Positions 1 to 7,597 of a stretch of 11,858 nucleotides of DNA are shown here, in pieces (within the stretch, counting starts at the first letter, position 1; each line of letters opens with the position of its first letter). The DNA comes from Clostridiaceae bacterium (lineage in GTDB: Bacteria > Bacillota > Clostridia > Oscillospirales > Acutalibacteraceae): contig JAEEHZ010000010.1 of the NCBI GenBank assembly GCA_016281115.1, positions 1 to 11,858 on the forward strand, read 5' to 3'. Position numbers and translations under genes: made by a program. Under the pieces are notes generated by a model. It was not told the origin of the DNA. It worked only from the letters and a program-made list of their open reading frames with translations, and did not search any database.

Positions 1-32
1 ATGAACAGAAAGCGTCTTTTTATATTCAAAAA

Positions 33-2645
33 TTACAACAATCCCTTAACGGAAGCTATTGCCTCGTCAATTTTACTGATATCCTTTGCGCCTGCCATTG
101 CCATGTCGGGCTTACCGCCGCCGTTGCCGCCTGCAATCTGCGCTACGGCTTTAACTATCTTTCCTGCGTTAGCGCCCTTTTGACGTGCATCCTCACCGCA
201 CGCTGCGGCTATTGCCGCCTTTCCGTCGTTTACGGATGCGATAACGATAACGCAATCCTTGTATTGATTGATTGCCGACATACACATTTCTCTCATAGAG
301 TCTGCGTTCATTCCGTCAAGACGGCAGGCTATAAGCATATGACCGTTAACCGTTTCTGCGTTTTCAAGTAGTGAACCAAGCTTAATTGACGACCATACGC
401 CGTTTAGTTTTTCTATTGTCTTGTTCTTCTCTTTAAGCTCTGCGGAAAGCTGTGTGCAGCCTCTTACAAGGTCTTCGCTGTTTTGAAGCTTAATTGCAGC
501 CGCAGCTTCGTTTATCATATTAATATGCTTTTCACACAGTTCAAGCACACCTCTGCCCGTTACGGCTTCTATTCTTCTCACGCCTGCCGCAACCGAAGAT
601 TCCGACAATATCTTGAACAATCCCAAATGAGATGTATTCTTAACGTGCGTTCCTCCGCAAAGCTCAATTGAAAATCCGGGTATATTCACAACACGTACAA
701 CGTCGCCGTATTTCTCTCCGAACAACGCCATTGCGCCCATTTTCTTAGCTTCTTCTATCGGCATTTCTCTTATGTCTGTATCAATTGCCTTCAAAATTTC
801 GTCATTTACAAGCTTTTCTGCCTGCTTTAATTCATCGGGGGTAAGTGCGGAAAAGTGCGTAAAGTCAAATCTTACTCTGTTTTCGTCAACGAGCTGACCT
901 GCCTGCTCAACGTGGTCGCCGAGAATTTGTCTTAACGCCGCCTGCAACAAATGACCTGCCGTGTGGTTGCGCATTATATCTCTGCGACGCGTTTCGTTTA
1001 CACTGCATTTTACTTTATCGCCAACAGTAACAACACCTTTTGATATTTTAGCGTTGTGCAAAAATACGCCCGAAGGATTTTTCGCGGTTGTCTGAACTTC
1101 CGCCTCTCCGCTGTCGGATATGATATTTCCGCTGTCGCCTACCTGTCCGCCGCTCTCGGCATAGAAAGAGGTAACGTCCGTAATGATAACAGCCTGTTCG
1201 CCCTCATAAGCGCAGTCGCAAAGCGCGCCGTCTTTTACAATTCCAACTACTTTCGCGTCCGTATGAAGTGTTTCGTAGCCTTTAAATACGGTAGCGGCTA
1301 TAGACGACAGATCCGCGCTGTTGCTTATCCAGGCGTCTGCGCCTGCGTTTTTGCGGGCGTCACGGGCGCGCTTTTTCTGCTGCGCCAAAAGCTCATTAAA
1401 GCCGTCTATGTCAACGTCTATGTTTTTCTCGGCAAGTATTTCTCTTGTAAGGTCTATCGGGAAGCCGTAAGTGTCGTTAAGCTTGAATGCGTCCTCGCCC
1501 GAAAGCACCTTTATATCTTTGTTCATAATATCGCCGAGCATTTTCATACCCTGCTCTATCGTTTTGCAGAAGCTTTCTTCTTCCACTTTGATAAGCTTTG
1601 TTATGAGCTGTTTTTTGTCTTCAAGCTCGGGATAAGCTTCTCTGTTTTCGTTTATAACCGTTTCACAAATTTTGTAGAGGAAAGGCTCGTGGACGCCGAG
1701 CATTCTGCCGTGGCGCGCGGCGCGTCTTAAAAGTCTGCGGAGAACATAGCCCCTGCCTTCGTTAGAGGGCATAACTCCGTCGCTTATCATAAATGTTGTG
1801 CTTCTTATATGGTCGGTTATAACACGCAGAGAAATATCGTTTTTGTGATTTTCGCCATAATTAACCCCGCTTAACTCGCTTACCTTTTTCATTATGTTTT
1901 GAACGGTATCAACAAGGAACAGGTTGTCAACGCCCTGCATAACGCAAGCCAAACGCTCCAAGCCCATACCCGTGTCTATGTTAGGATGCTCGAGCTTTGT
2001 GTAATTGCCTTTGCCGTCGTTTTCAAACTGTGTAAACACGAGGTTCCAAACCTCAACAAAGCGGTCGCAGTCACAGCCTACGCCGCAATTCGGCGAGCCG
2101 CAGCCTTTGTCTTCGCCGCGGTCAAAGTATATTTCAGAGCAAGGTCCGCAGGGTCCCGAGCCGTGCTCCCAAAAATTATCCTCTTTGCCTAATCTTACAA
2201 TGTGTGACGAATCTACGCCAACTTCTTTAGTCCATATTTCAAAGGCTTCGTCGTCGTTTTCGTATATTGAGCAATAAAGGCGGTCTTCAGGCATCTCGAG
2301 AACCTTTGTAAAGAACTCCCAAGCCCAGGCTGTTGCCTCGTGCTTAAAATAATCTCCGAAAGAGAAGTTACCGAGCATTTCAAAATATGTGCCGTGGCGC
2401 GCGGTAATACCTACGCGCTCAATGTCGGGTGTACGTATGCACTTTTGGCAGGTTGTAACACGCTTTCTCGGGGGGGTTATCTCGCCGGTAAAGTATTTTT
2501 TCATAGGCGCCATACCCGAGTTGATAAGCAAAAGGCTTTTGTCGTTATTCGGGATAAGCGAAAAGCTCTTCAAGCGCAGATGTCCCTTACTTTCAAAAAA
2601 TGAGAGATATTTTTCTCTTAATTCATTAAGTCCTGTCCATTTCAT
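33..2645 (-). CDS. alaS: alanine--tRNA ligase (AlaRS)
   Basis: Cytosolic class II aminoacyl-tRNA synthetase that charges tRNA-Ala with alanine and hydrolyses mischarged Ser- and Gly-tRNA-Ala. The 870-residue length is that of a full bacterial AlaRS. Visible elements in order: N-terminal catalytic core with GPCGPCSE (164-171), GMGLERL (226-232) and the PSNEGRGYVLRRLLRR block (293-308); an editing domain with the zinc-binding HTAGH (561-565) and the CGGTH motif (663-667); and a C-terminal DHHA1/C-Ala domain with the glycine-rich GGNGGGKPDMAMAG (839-852). All motifs are intact. The ATG at 2645 is preceded by AAGGAG at an 11-nt spacing. It follows the U32 gene by 34 nt, too little space for a T-box leader of its own, so it is probably transcribed with its upstream neighbours. 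It is the last gene of the cluster visible here; only 32 nt remain to the window edge. Confidence 0.98.
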   Translation of the reverse strand: MKWTGLNELREKYLSFFESKGHLRLKSFSLIPNNDKSLLLINSGMAPMKKYFTGEITPPRKRVTTCQKCIRTPDIERVGITARHGTYFEMLGNFSFGDYFKHEATAWAWEFFTKVLEMPEDRLYCSIYENDDEAFEIWTKEVGVDSSHIVRLGKEDNFWEHGSGPCGPCSEIYFDRGEDKGCGSPNCGVGCDCDRFVEVWNLVFTQFENDGKGNYTKLEHPNIDTGMGLERLACVMQGVDNLFLVDTVQNIMKKVSELSGVNYGENHKNDISLRVITDHIRSTTFMISDGVMPSNEGRGYVLRRLLRRAARHGRMLGVHEPFLYKICETVINENREAYPELEDKKQLITKLIKVEEESFCKTIEQGMKMLGDIMNKDIKVLSGEDAFKLNDTYGFPIDLTREILAEKNIDVDIDGFNELLAQQKKRARDARKNAGADAWISNSADLSSIAATVFKGYETLHTDAKVVGIVKDGALCDCAYEGEQAVIITDVTSFYAESGGQVGDSGNIISDSGEAEVQTTAKNPSGVFLHNAKISKGVVTVGDKVKCSVNETRRRDIMRNHTAGHLLQAALRQILGDHVEQAGQLVDENRVRFDFTHFSALTPDELKQAEKLVNDEILKAIDTDIREMPIEEAKKMGAMALFGEKYGDVVRVVNIPGFSIELCGGTHVKNTSHLGLFKILSESSVAAGVRRIEAVTGRGVLELCEKHINMINEAAAAIKLQNSEDLVRGCTQLSAELKEKNKTIEKLNGVWSSIKLGSLLENAETVNGHMLIACRLDGMNADSMREMCMSAINQYKDCVIVIASVNDGKAAIAAACGEDARQKGANAGKIVKAVAQIAGGNGGGKPDMAMAGAKDISKIDEAIASVKGLL

Positions 2646-2667
2646 TGTTTTTAATACTCCTTATGTA

Positions 2668-2681
2668 AAATCAATTGATTT
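2668..2681. repeat. 14-bp perfect palindrome before alaS
   Basis: AAATCAATTGATTT is an exact palindrome that overlaps the stop codon of the U32 gene and lies 22 nt upstream of the alaS start. A two-fold symmetric AT-rich site of this kind could bind a dimeric regulator or arise by chance. No protein is assigned. Confidence 0.4.
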
Positions 2682-3900
2682 ATATTTTCATTCTCAAAAG
2701 CGAACCTGCGGGGATATCTCTGCCGCAGTCAAGCTTTAGCTTTTCCATTGCGTGAGGCGCGCTGTCAACGCTTTCGCCGTATTCATTTGTAAGCGATTTT
2801 ACCTTAACGATGAACGGAATACCGCCGGGAGGTAAAACATCAAGCTCATCGCCTACGCAAAACTTATTCTTTTGGATTATATCGACCACGCCGTTTTGCG
2901 AGTCTTCGCTTATCGCCACAACCGTGTAGTTTCTGATATATCCTCCGTTTTCAAGCACCTGGCCGGGCTCACCGCCTAAATAAAACCCGGTTGAATATTC
3001 TCTGTGGCTTATTTTGTTAAGCTCCTCTTTTATCCACGGGCTTAGGTTATAATTTTCCTTATCGCGCAGATAATCGTCTATTGCGTGTCTGTAAGCATTC
3101 GCGGTAACGGCGGAATAATAAGAAGATTTCGCTCTGCCTTCTATTTTAAGACTGTTTATACCCGATTTTATAAGCTCGGGTATATAGTCTATCATACACA
3201 TATCACGCGAGTTATACAAAAACGTTCCGCTGTCGTCCTGCTCAACGGGGAAATACTGTCCTTCACGGTTTTCCTCATATAATCTGTATTTCCACCTGCA
3301 AGGCTGGGCGCAGTCTCCCCTATTTGCGTCTCTGCCTGTCATATAATACGATATAAGGCACCTGCCCGAAAAAGAAACACACATCGCCCCGTGAACGAAT
3401 GCTTCTATCTCAAGCTCTTTCGGTATTTTCGCCCTCAGATCGGCAATATCGTCAAAGCTCAATTCACGCGCAAGCACAACTCTTTTTGCTCCCAAATCAT
3501 AAAACATATGCGCAGATTCATAATTTACTATTCCTGCCTGTGTAGAAATATGAATATCCGTATTCGGCGCGTATTTTTTTGCCAGTGATAAAACGCCGAG
3601 ATCCGCAATTATAAGCGCGTCTGCACCAATGCTCTCCAAAAACTCTAAATACTCAGGCATTTTATCTATTTCTTTACTTTTAGGCACGGTGTTGCAGGTA
3701 ACATACACTCTTTTGCCGAGTGAATGGGCTTCTGCTACAGCCTTTTTCATCGTTTCCTCATCAAAATTCTTTGATGAAGTTCTCATACCGAACTGCTTTC
3801 CCGCAATATAAACGGCGTCGGCACCGAATGCAAGCGCATATTTCAGGCTTTCGTACTCACCCGCAGGGCATAAAAGCTCTACGGCTTTATCTTCTTTCAT
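2680..3900 (-). CDS. U32 family protein, TrhP/YrrO-like tRNA hydroxylation factor
   Basis: Member of peptidase family U32, 406 residues. The U32 signature is present as EAFVHGAMCVSFSGRCLIS (166-184). Four cysteines (C174, C181, C197, C201) sit where family members bind an iron-sulfur cluster. The N-terminal half (ELLCPAG, GADAVY) has the barrel-like pattern of the family, and the ISHREYSTGFYLGG stretch (297-310) followed by a small C-terminal beta domain fits the longer YrrO/TrhP subgroup. Although named peptidases, characterised relatives (TrhP, RlhA) act in RNA hydroxylation, TrhP in forming 5-hydroxyuridine at tRNA position 34. Placement directly after mltG, as in Bacillus yrrL-yrrM-yrrN-yrrO, supports the TrhP reading; the exact substrate is inferred. 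No Shine-Dalgarno lies next to the ATG at 3900; an AAGGAG lies 47 nt upstream, beyond a hairpin. No in-frame alternative start exists upstream before a stop. Confidence 0.9.
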   Translation of the reverse strand: MKEDKAVELLCPAGEYESLKYALAFGADAVYIAGKQFGMRTSSKNFDEETMKKAVAEAHSLGKRVYVTCNTVPKSKEIDKMPEYLEFLESIGADALIIADLGVLSLAKKYAPNTDIHISTQAGIVNYESAHMFYDLGAKRVVLARELSFDDIADLRAKIPKELEIEAFVHGAMCVSFSGRCLISYYMTGRDANRGDCAQPCRWKYRLYEENREGQYFPVEQDDSGTFLYNSRDMCMIDYIPELIKSGINSLKIEGRAKSSYYSAVTANAYRHAIDDYLRDKENYNLSPWIKEELNKISHREYSTGFYLGGEPGQVLENGGYIRNYTVVAISEDSQNGVVDIIQKNKFCVGDELDVLPPGGIPFIVKVKSLTNEYGESVDSAPHAMEKLKLDCGRDIPAGSLLRMKI

Positions 3901-3911
3901 AACACATTCAA

Positions 3912-3944
3912 ATACCCCAACGCAAAACTTAAACGCAGGGGTAT
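3912..3944 (-). promoter_or_regulatory. hairpin between ribosome binding site and start of the U32 gene
   Basis: On the minus strand ATACCCC (3944-3938) pairs perfectly with GGGGTAT (3918-3912) around a 19-nt loop that contains two GCG copies. It lies between an AAGGAG (3953-3948) and the U32 ATG (3900). If it folds, the effective spacing between Shine-Dalgarno and start falls from 47 to about 14 nt. No U-run follows, so it is not an intrinsic terminator. A translational role is inference. Confidence 0.45.
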
Positions 3945-3958
3945 CAACTCCTTATCGG

Positions 3959-5461
3959 TTATTCATCATCTGTTTTGACAAGAGACAGGTTATAATTATG
4001 CTCGTCAAGAGTTCTTGCATAATAAGGCTCTGCCGCCTCGTCTTCCGTTGCCGATTTATGGCAGAAGTAATAGTAATCGGTGTCTTTGGGATTAAGCGCG
4101 GCGTTTATAGCCGATATACCCGGGTTACAAATGGCACCGCCGGGCAACCCCTCAACCTTTTCCGTATCAAAATACTTTTGCATATTCTTCGGCAGTTTTT
4201 TCATGTAGTAATAAACCGCCTCTGATTGCAGCAGAGAGAGATTATACTCACCGTAACTGCTGTATCCGCCGTCTTCAAGTGTGTCAAGTCTGTTTCTGAG
4301 TACCGAAGAAACATATAACATATCGGTATCGTCGGCAGATTCCTTTTGAATAATTGAAGCTAAATTAATAATCTCGTCAAGTGAAAACCCTTGAAGCTGG
4401 GCCTGTTTGCGGATGTTTACTCTCTTGTCATAGCCGCTTATTTTCACTTTTTCGGTTATACACTTGCTTTTGAAGTTTGCAAGAAAACGGCTTATGGTAT
4501 CTTCGGGGTCCTCACCTACATAAAAATCATAAGTATCGGGGAAAAGATACCCCTCTAACTTATACAACCGTTTGCCCGAATCTATCGCTGCCAAAAAGTC
4601 GTAATCTTCGTCAAATGTATCGCCCTTGCAAAGCTCCAAAAACGCTTCGTAATCGCAAACATTTTCGTCTGAGAGCTTCTTTGCTATATCCTCTACGGTC
4701 ATACCCTCCGAGAATTGTATTGTAACGATATCCTTTCTGTTTGAGTTGCTCTGCAGGAAGTTTACAATTGCCTCATAATCCTTATTCTTGGGTATTTCAA
4801 ATATTCCCTGGTTAAAGTCTTTATCCGATTTAGTCAAACGTGAATATATTTCAAAGAAGAAAGAGTTTTTTATTACGCCACGGTCCTGCAGAATCTCAGA
4901 TATTTCATTTATGTCAGCATTTTTAGGTATGGTTACGGAAACTGTATCCGAATCTGTTCGGTTTATCGCCAAAAAGTCGTTTGCGCCCACCAAACCGAAC
5001 TTACCGAGTGATACGCCGACCACCACGACCAACAATATCCAAAACAAGGTAAAAATATGGCCGTTGCGCTTTGCTTTTATCTTTCTGCGTTTTCTTTCCG
5101 CTTTTTCGGCGGCTTTGCGCGTTCTTCTCTGCTCTTTCAGTTCTTCGTTAGTAAACTGATGCTGTACGCCTACCGCGCTGAAGCTTGCAATTTCTTCGGT
5201 ATTATCTACCGCGGCAGATTCAAAAAACTCCGAAGCAGAAGAAATGCTGTCTTCTTCAGCTGTTTTATTTAAATCTTCAGTGCGTCCGCTGTCGGAAGAA
5301 ATATCATCCGATACGGTGTTTCCGAAAAAATCGTCGCCGAAATTTACCTTAAAGCTTTCAACTTTTTTTCTTCTGCTTTCTTCAAGCTGATGCTCAAGGC
5401 TTTCTTCTTCGTTTAGATCATTCTCGTTGAGATTATTCTCATTTAAATTGTTTTCGCTCAT
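3959..5461 (-). CDS. mltG: endolytic murein transglycosylase MltG (YceG family)
   Basis: Membrane-anchored lytic transglycosylase that cleaves nascent peptidoglycan glycan strands and so sets their length. The 500-residue protein has a long charged N-terminal cytoplasmic segment (about 1-134), one transmembrane helix (about 136-158, core FTLFWILLVVVVGVSLG), a LysM-like region (about 170-245) and the YceG catalytic domain. Key motifs are GYLFPDTYDFY (304-314), NLASIIQKES with the predicted catalytic glutamate E374, RNRL (389-392) and GLPGGAICNPG (438-448). The N-terminus is an imperfect tandem pentapeptide NNLNE-NNLNE-NDLNE, and a basic KAERKRRKIKAKR stretch precedes the helix, consistent with N-in topology. 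GGAG lies 7 nt before the ATG. It sits 52 nt after the DJ-1 gene and is followed by the U32 gene, an association also seen in Bacillus (yrrL region). Confidence 0.95.
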   Translation of the reverse strand: MSENNLNENNLNENDLNEEESLEHQLEESRRKKVESFKVNFGDDFFGNTVSDDISSDSGRTEDLNKTAEEDSISSASEFFESAAVDNTEEIASFSAVGVQHQFTNEELKEQRRTRKAAEKAERKRRKIKAKRNGHIFTLFWILLVVVVGVSLGKFGLVGANDFLAINRTDSDTVSVTIPKNADINEISEILQDRGVIKNSFFFEIYSRLTKSDKDFNQGIFEIPKNKDYEAIVNFLQSNSNRKDIVTIQFSEGMTVEDIAKKLSDENVCDYEAFLELCKGDTFDEDYDFLAAIDSGKRLYKLEGYLFPDTYDFYVGEDPEDTISRFLANFKSKCITEKVKISGYDKRVNIRKQAQLQGFSLDEIINLASIIQKESADDTDMLYVSSVLRNRLDTLEDGGYSSYGEYNLSLLQSEAVYYYMKKLPKNMQKYFDTEKVEGLPGGAICNPGISAINAALNPKDTDYYYFCHKSATEDEAAEPYYARTLDEHNYNLSLVKTDDE

Positions 5462-5513
5462 AATAATTCTCCGTTATGTGTAAAAACATTTCTTTGGTGT
5501 TAATATTCTCTGT

Positions 5514-6056
5514 TTAACGGCATTGCAGTGCTTTGCGGATCTTATCGGACGCTGCCTGTCCCTTTAGTTTTGCCGCGATCTCCAAACCAAAATCAATAGC
5601 TACTCCCGCACCCTTGGCGGTAATTATATTGCCGTCGACGCAAACGTGTTTTTCACTTAAATCTGCGCCGACAAGTTCATTTTCAAACCCGGGAAAACAA
5701 ATTGCCTCTTTGCCTTTTAACAATCCCATATGCCCGAAAATTGAAGGCGCCGCGCATATAGCGCATATTGTCAAATTATTTTCATAACAATATCTCACAC
5801 ATTGGGTAACAATAGGTGATTTCTCTAAATTAAGCGTGCCGGGCATACCGCCGGGCAACACAACACACTCCATATCATCCGTTGTAACTTCCGATTCATT
5901 TATATCTGCCATCACATTTATATTGTGCGAGCCTTTTACCAGTAATCCGTTGTCCACGGCAACGGTTGTAACACTTAAGCCCGCACGGCGTAATATATCT
6001 ACGGGAGCTAAAGCCTCGGTTTCTTCAAATCCTTCTGCTAAAAAAACATATACCAT
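5514..6056 (-). CDS. DJ-1/PfpI (YajL/ThiJ) family protein
   Basis: Small cytosolic flavodoxin-like protein of 180 residues, the usual DJ-1 length. The N-terminal EGFEETEALAPVDILRRAG (8-26) carries the conserved acidic residue that polarises the nucleophile. AICAAP (99-104) places the reactive cysteine at C101 on the nucleophile elbow, and KGAGVAIDFGLEIA near the C-terminus matches the YajL/DJ-1 subgroup rather than the hexameric PfpI proteases. Relatives are linked to thiol oxidation sensing, chaperone activity and glyoxal detoxification, but no substrate can be assigned. The start ATG has only a weak purine-rich site (GAGAAAACAG), and an in-frame TGA lies just upstream, so no longer start is possible. 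It lies between the thymidylate kinase and mltG genes with 52 nt on each side, so co-transcription is likely, with translation perhaps less efficient than for its neighbours. Confidence 0.92.
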   Translation of the reverse strand: MVYVFLAEGFEETEALAPVDILRRAGLSVTTVAVDNGLLVKGSHNINVMADINESEVTTDDMECVVLPGGMPGTLNLEKSPIVTQCVRYCYENNLTICAICAAPSIFGHMGLLKGKEAICFPGFENELVGADLSEKHVCVDGNIITAKGAGVAIDFGLEIAAKLKGQAASDKIRKALQCR

Positions 6057-6108
6057 AATTCTGTTTTCTCAAAGCTGCAAATTCTATGCCTTTGAGTATT
6101 CCTTTCAG

Positions 6109-6792
6109 TTATATTTGTTTGTTTAATAATTTCAGACCATTCAGCGCGTCTTTAATTTTTTGCGCTATTTCTTCAATATTAAAAACATTATTGTCACTGC
6201 AGCAGCTTATAACGCTCCAATTAAGCTTTTCTGCCGCATACAGCGCCGCAGGGCGGCACGCCTTTATATAAGACAGGCTTTTTTCATGAATGTCCTTTTT
6301 GGTTTCATCACCGCTGTAACGCCGCGTTAAAAGCTTTTGTGATATATCTATATCCATATCAAGATAGATCACCGCATCGGGCGCGGGCAAGGATAATTTG
6401 TTATATTCAAAGTCAAACAGCCACTCAATGAATCCGTCCCATTCGCTTTTTTCAAGCTTGGACATTTGGTGAACTGCGTTAGACGTTGTGTATCTGTCAA
6501 GCACGATAACAGTGCCGTCTTCATAGTCTTTTTTCCATTCTGTTATAAAGCTTGTGTATCTGTCAGCGGCAAAAAACACGCTTGAGGCGTATCCGTTGAT
6601 ATCCTCGGGATTATCGCTCAGCTCTCCGTTCAAATACATTTCCACAAGAGAACAGCCCTTTTTGCCGTAATTGGGAAAAGATATTTTGCGTGCTTTTATT
6701 CCGTTTTTGTTAAGCTCATCACATAAAATACCGCTTTGGGTGGCTTTTCCGCTGCCGTCCAGTCCGTCAATTACTATAAGCTTGCCTCTCAT
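6109..6792 (-). CDS. tmk: thymidylate kinase (dTMP kinase), variant P-loop
   Basis: P-loop kinase of 227 residues that phosphorylates dTMP to dTDP with ATP. The N-terminus IVIDGLDGSGKATQ (6-19) is the Walker A loop. DRYTTSNAVHQMSK (99-112) is the DRY/substrate-binding segment, LPAPDAVIYLDMD contains the following strand, and RRYSGDETKKDIHE is the LID region. The residue after the P-loop lysine is alanine (A17), where canonical Tmk has Ser or Thr; the rest of the family pattern is intact. The ATG has AAGGAAG at an 8-nt spacing, inside the end of thyX, and only 3 nt separate the two genes. Translation is therefore probably coupled to thyX, whose product dTMP is this enzyme's substrate. A second, canonical tmk may exist elsewhere in the genome, which cannot be seen here. 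Confidence 0.92.
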   Translation of the reverse strand: MRGKLIVIDGLDGSGKATQSGILCDELNKNGIKARKISFPNYGKKGCSLVEMYLNGELSDNPEDINGYASSVFFAADRYTSFITEWKKDYEDGTVIVLDRYTTSNAVHQMSKLEKSEWDGFIEWLFDFEYNKLSLPAPDAVIYLDMDIDISQKLLTRRYSGDETKKDIHEKSLSYIKACRPAALYAAEKLNWSVISCCSDNNVFNIEEIAQKIKDALNGLKLLNKQI

Positions 6793-6795
6793 AAC

Positions 6796-7563
6796 TTATT
6801 CTTCCTTAAGATACAGTTTTTTTATTTCGGCAGCTCTGCCGCAGCTCATTTTCCCCTCTGAGCATTTTCCTCTTACACAGGCAGGACCTGCCATTTTGAA
6901 TATATGAGGAGCCGCCTCTTTACAAAGTCTGAGCATTTCGTTTGCAACGCTTCTTATCTCCCACTGTGCCCTTGTGCAGCAGCGCTGAGAGAAAAAGTTA
7001 AGCAAACTTCTTGCGTTGAAGGTGCAAACCATCTTGGTCGCGCAGGCATTGGGCAAAACAAAACGCGCGTCTTCTATTGCAGCTTTTTCCGCTTTCCTTT
7101 TCGCTGATCTTTCATCTTCACCGTTTGCGACCATATTTTCTATATGATCCTTTTCAAGTATTTCCGCGATTCTTATATAGTGCTGTCTGCACTCCTGCAT
7201 TGCCTTTTCAAACTCTACCTTTGCCTCGCTGCTATTTTCTATTTCAGGCGGACAAACGTAAGAAAAATCGTTTTCTTTTACATATCTTTGACTCTGCACG
7301 CTGTAACTTGCAATGCGGTGTCTTGTTATTTGCGCCAAAAGTGTTCTTGATACATTTTCTATTCCAAAGGTAAATGTAACGTGCTCCAGGGGGCTTTCAT
7401 GTCCCAAAGAAGCAAGCATATCAACAAATTCCTCTGCTTTTTCTTCAGTTAAATTGTTTCTCAAATCATCAATTGAAGAAGCGCTGTAACAAAGCTTTGC
7501 GGCGCTCGCCACAGCAAATTCCGGCATGGGCGTGTGTGATAACAGTGTAACCTTAGCCTGCAT
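6796..7563 (-). CDS. thyX: FAD-dependent thymidylate synthase ThyX
   Basis: Flavin-dependent synthase that methylates dUMP to dTMP using methylenetetrahydrofolate and NAD(P)H. The diagnostic ThyX motif RHR-X7-S is present as RHRIASYSVQS (81-91), preceded by LGHESPLEHV, which fits the family's N-terminal substrate-binding region. LLNFFSQRCCTRAQWEIR near the C-terminus is the other conserved block. I place the start at ATG 7563 (255 residues). The frame can be extended three codons to a GTG at 7572, but that GTG lies inside the Shine-Dalgarno AGAGGTG, which sits 6 nt from the ATG. It follows the MORN gene by 34 nt and precedes the thymidylate kinase by 3 nt. ThyX usually replaces ThyA, so this organism may lack thyA; that is inference. 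Confidence 0.96.
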   Translation of the reverse strand: MQAKVTLLSHTPMPEFAVASAAKLCYSASSIDDLRNNLTEEKAEEFVDMLASLGHESPLEHVTFTFGIENVSRTLLAQITRHRIASYSVQSQRYVKENDFSYVCPPEIENSSEAKVEFEKAMQECRQHYIRIAEILEKDHIENMVANGEDERSAKRKAEKAAIEDARFVLPNACATKMVCTFNARSLLNFFSQRCCTRAQWEIRSVANEMLRLCKEAAPHIFKMAGPACVRGKCSEGKMSCGRAAEIKKLYLKEE

Positions 7564-7568
7564 AAATT

Positions 7569-7576
7569 TCACCTCT
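7569..7576 (-). promoter_or_regulatory. ribosome binding site of thyX that decides its start
   Basis: The minus strand reads AGAGGTGA, followed by ATG at 7563. The GTG within it is in frame and would otherwise be taken as the start codon, but its position within a good Shine-Dalgarno and the 6-nt spacing favour the downstream ATG. Confidence 0.75.
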
Positions 7577-7597
7577 TATTATCGGCGTTTTCAGATA

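Noticed and set aside
1..32. Gene or terminator downstream of alaS
   Set aside because: Only 32 nt remain to the edge; I see no start signal or hairpin there.
1056..1730. Plus-strand open frame of 224 codons inside alaS
   Set aside because: Antisense shadow of a fully conserved alaS coding region, with no family pattern.
3912..3944. Terminator between mltG and the U32 gene
   Set aside because: The stem is real, but only two T residues follow it, so Rho-independent termination is unlikely.
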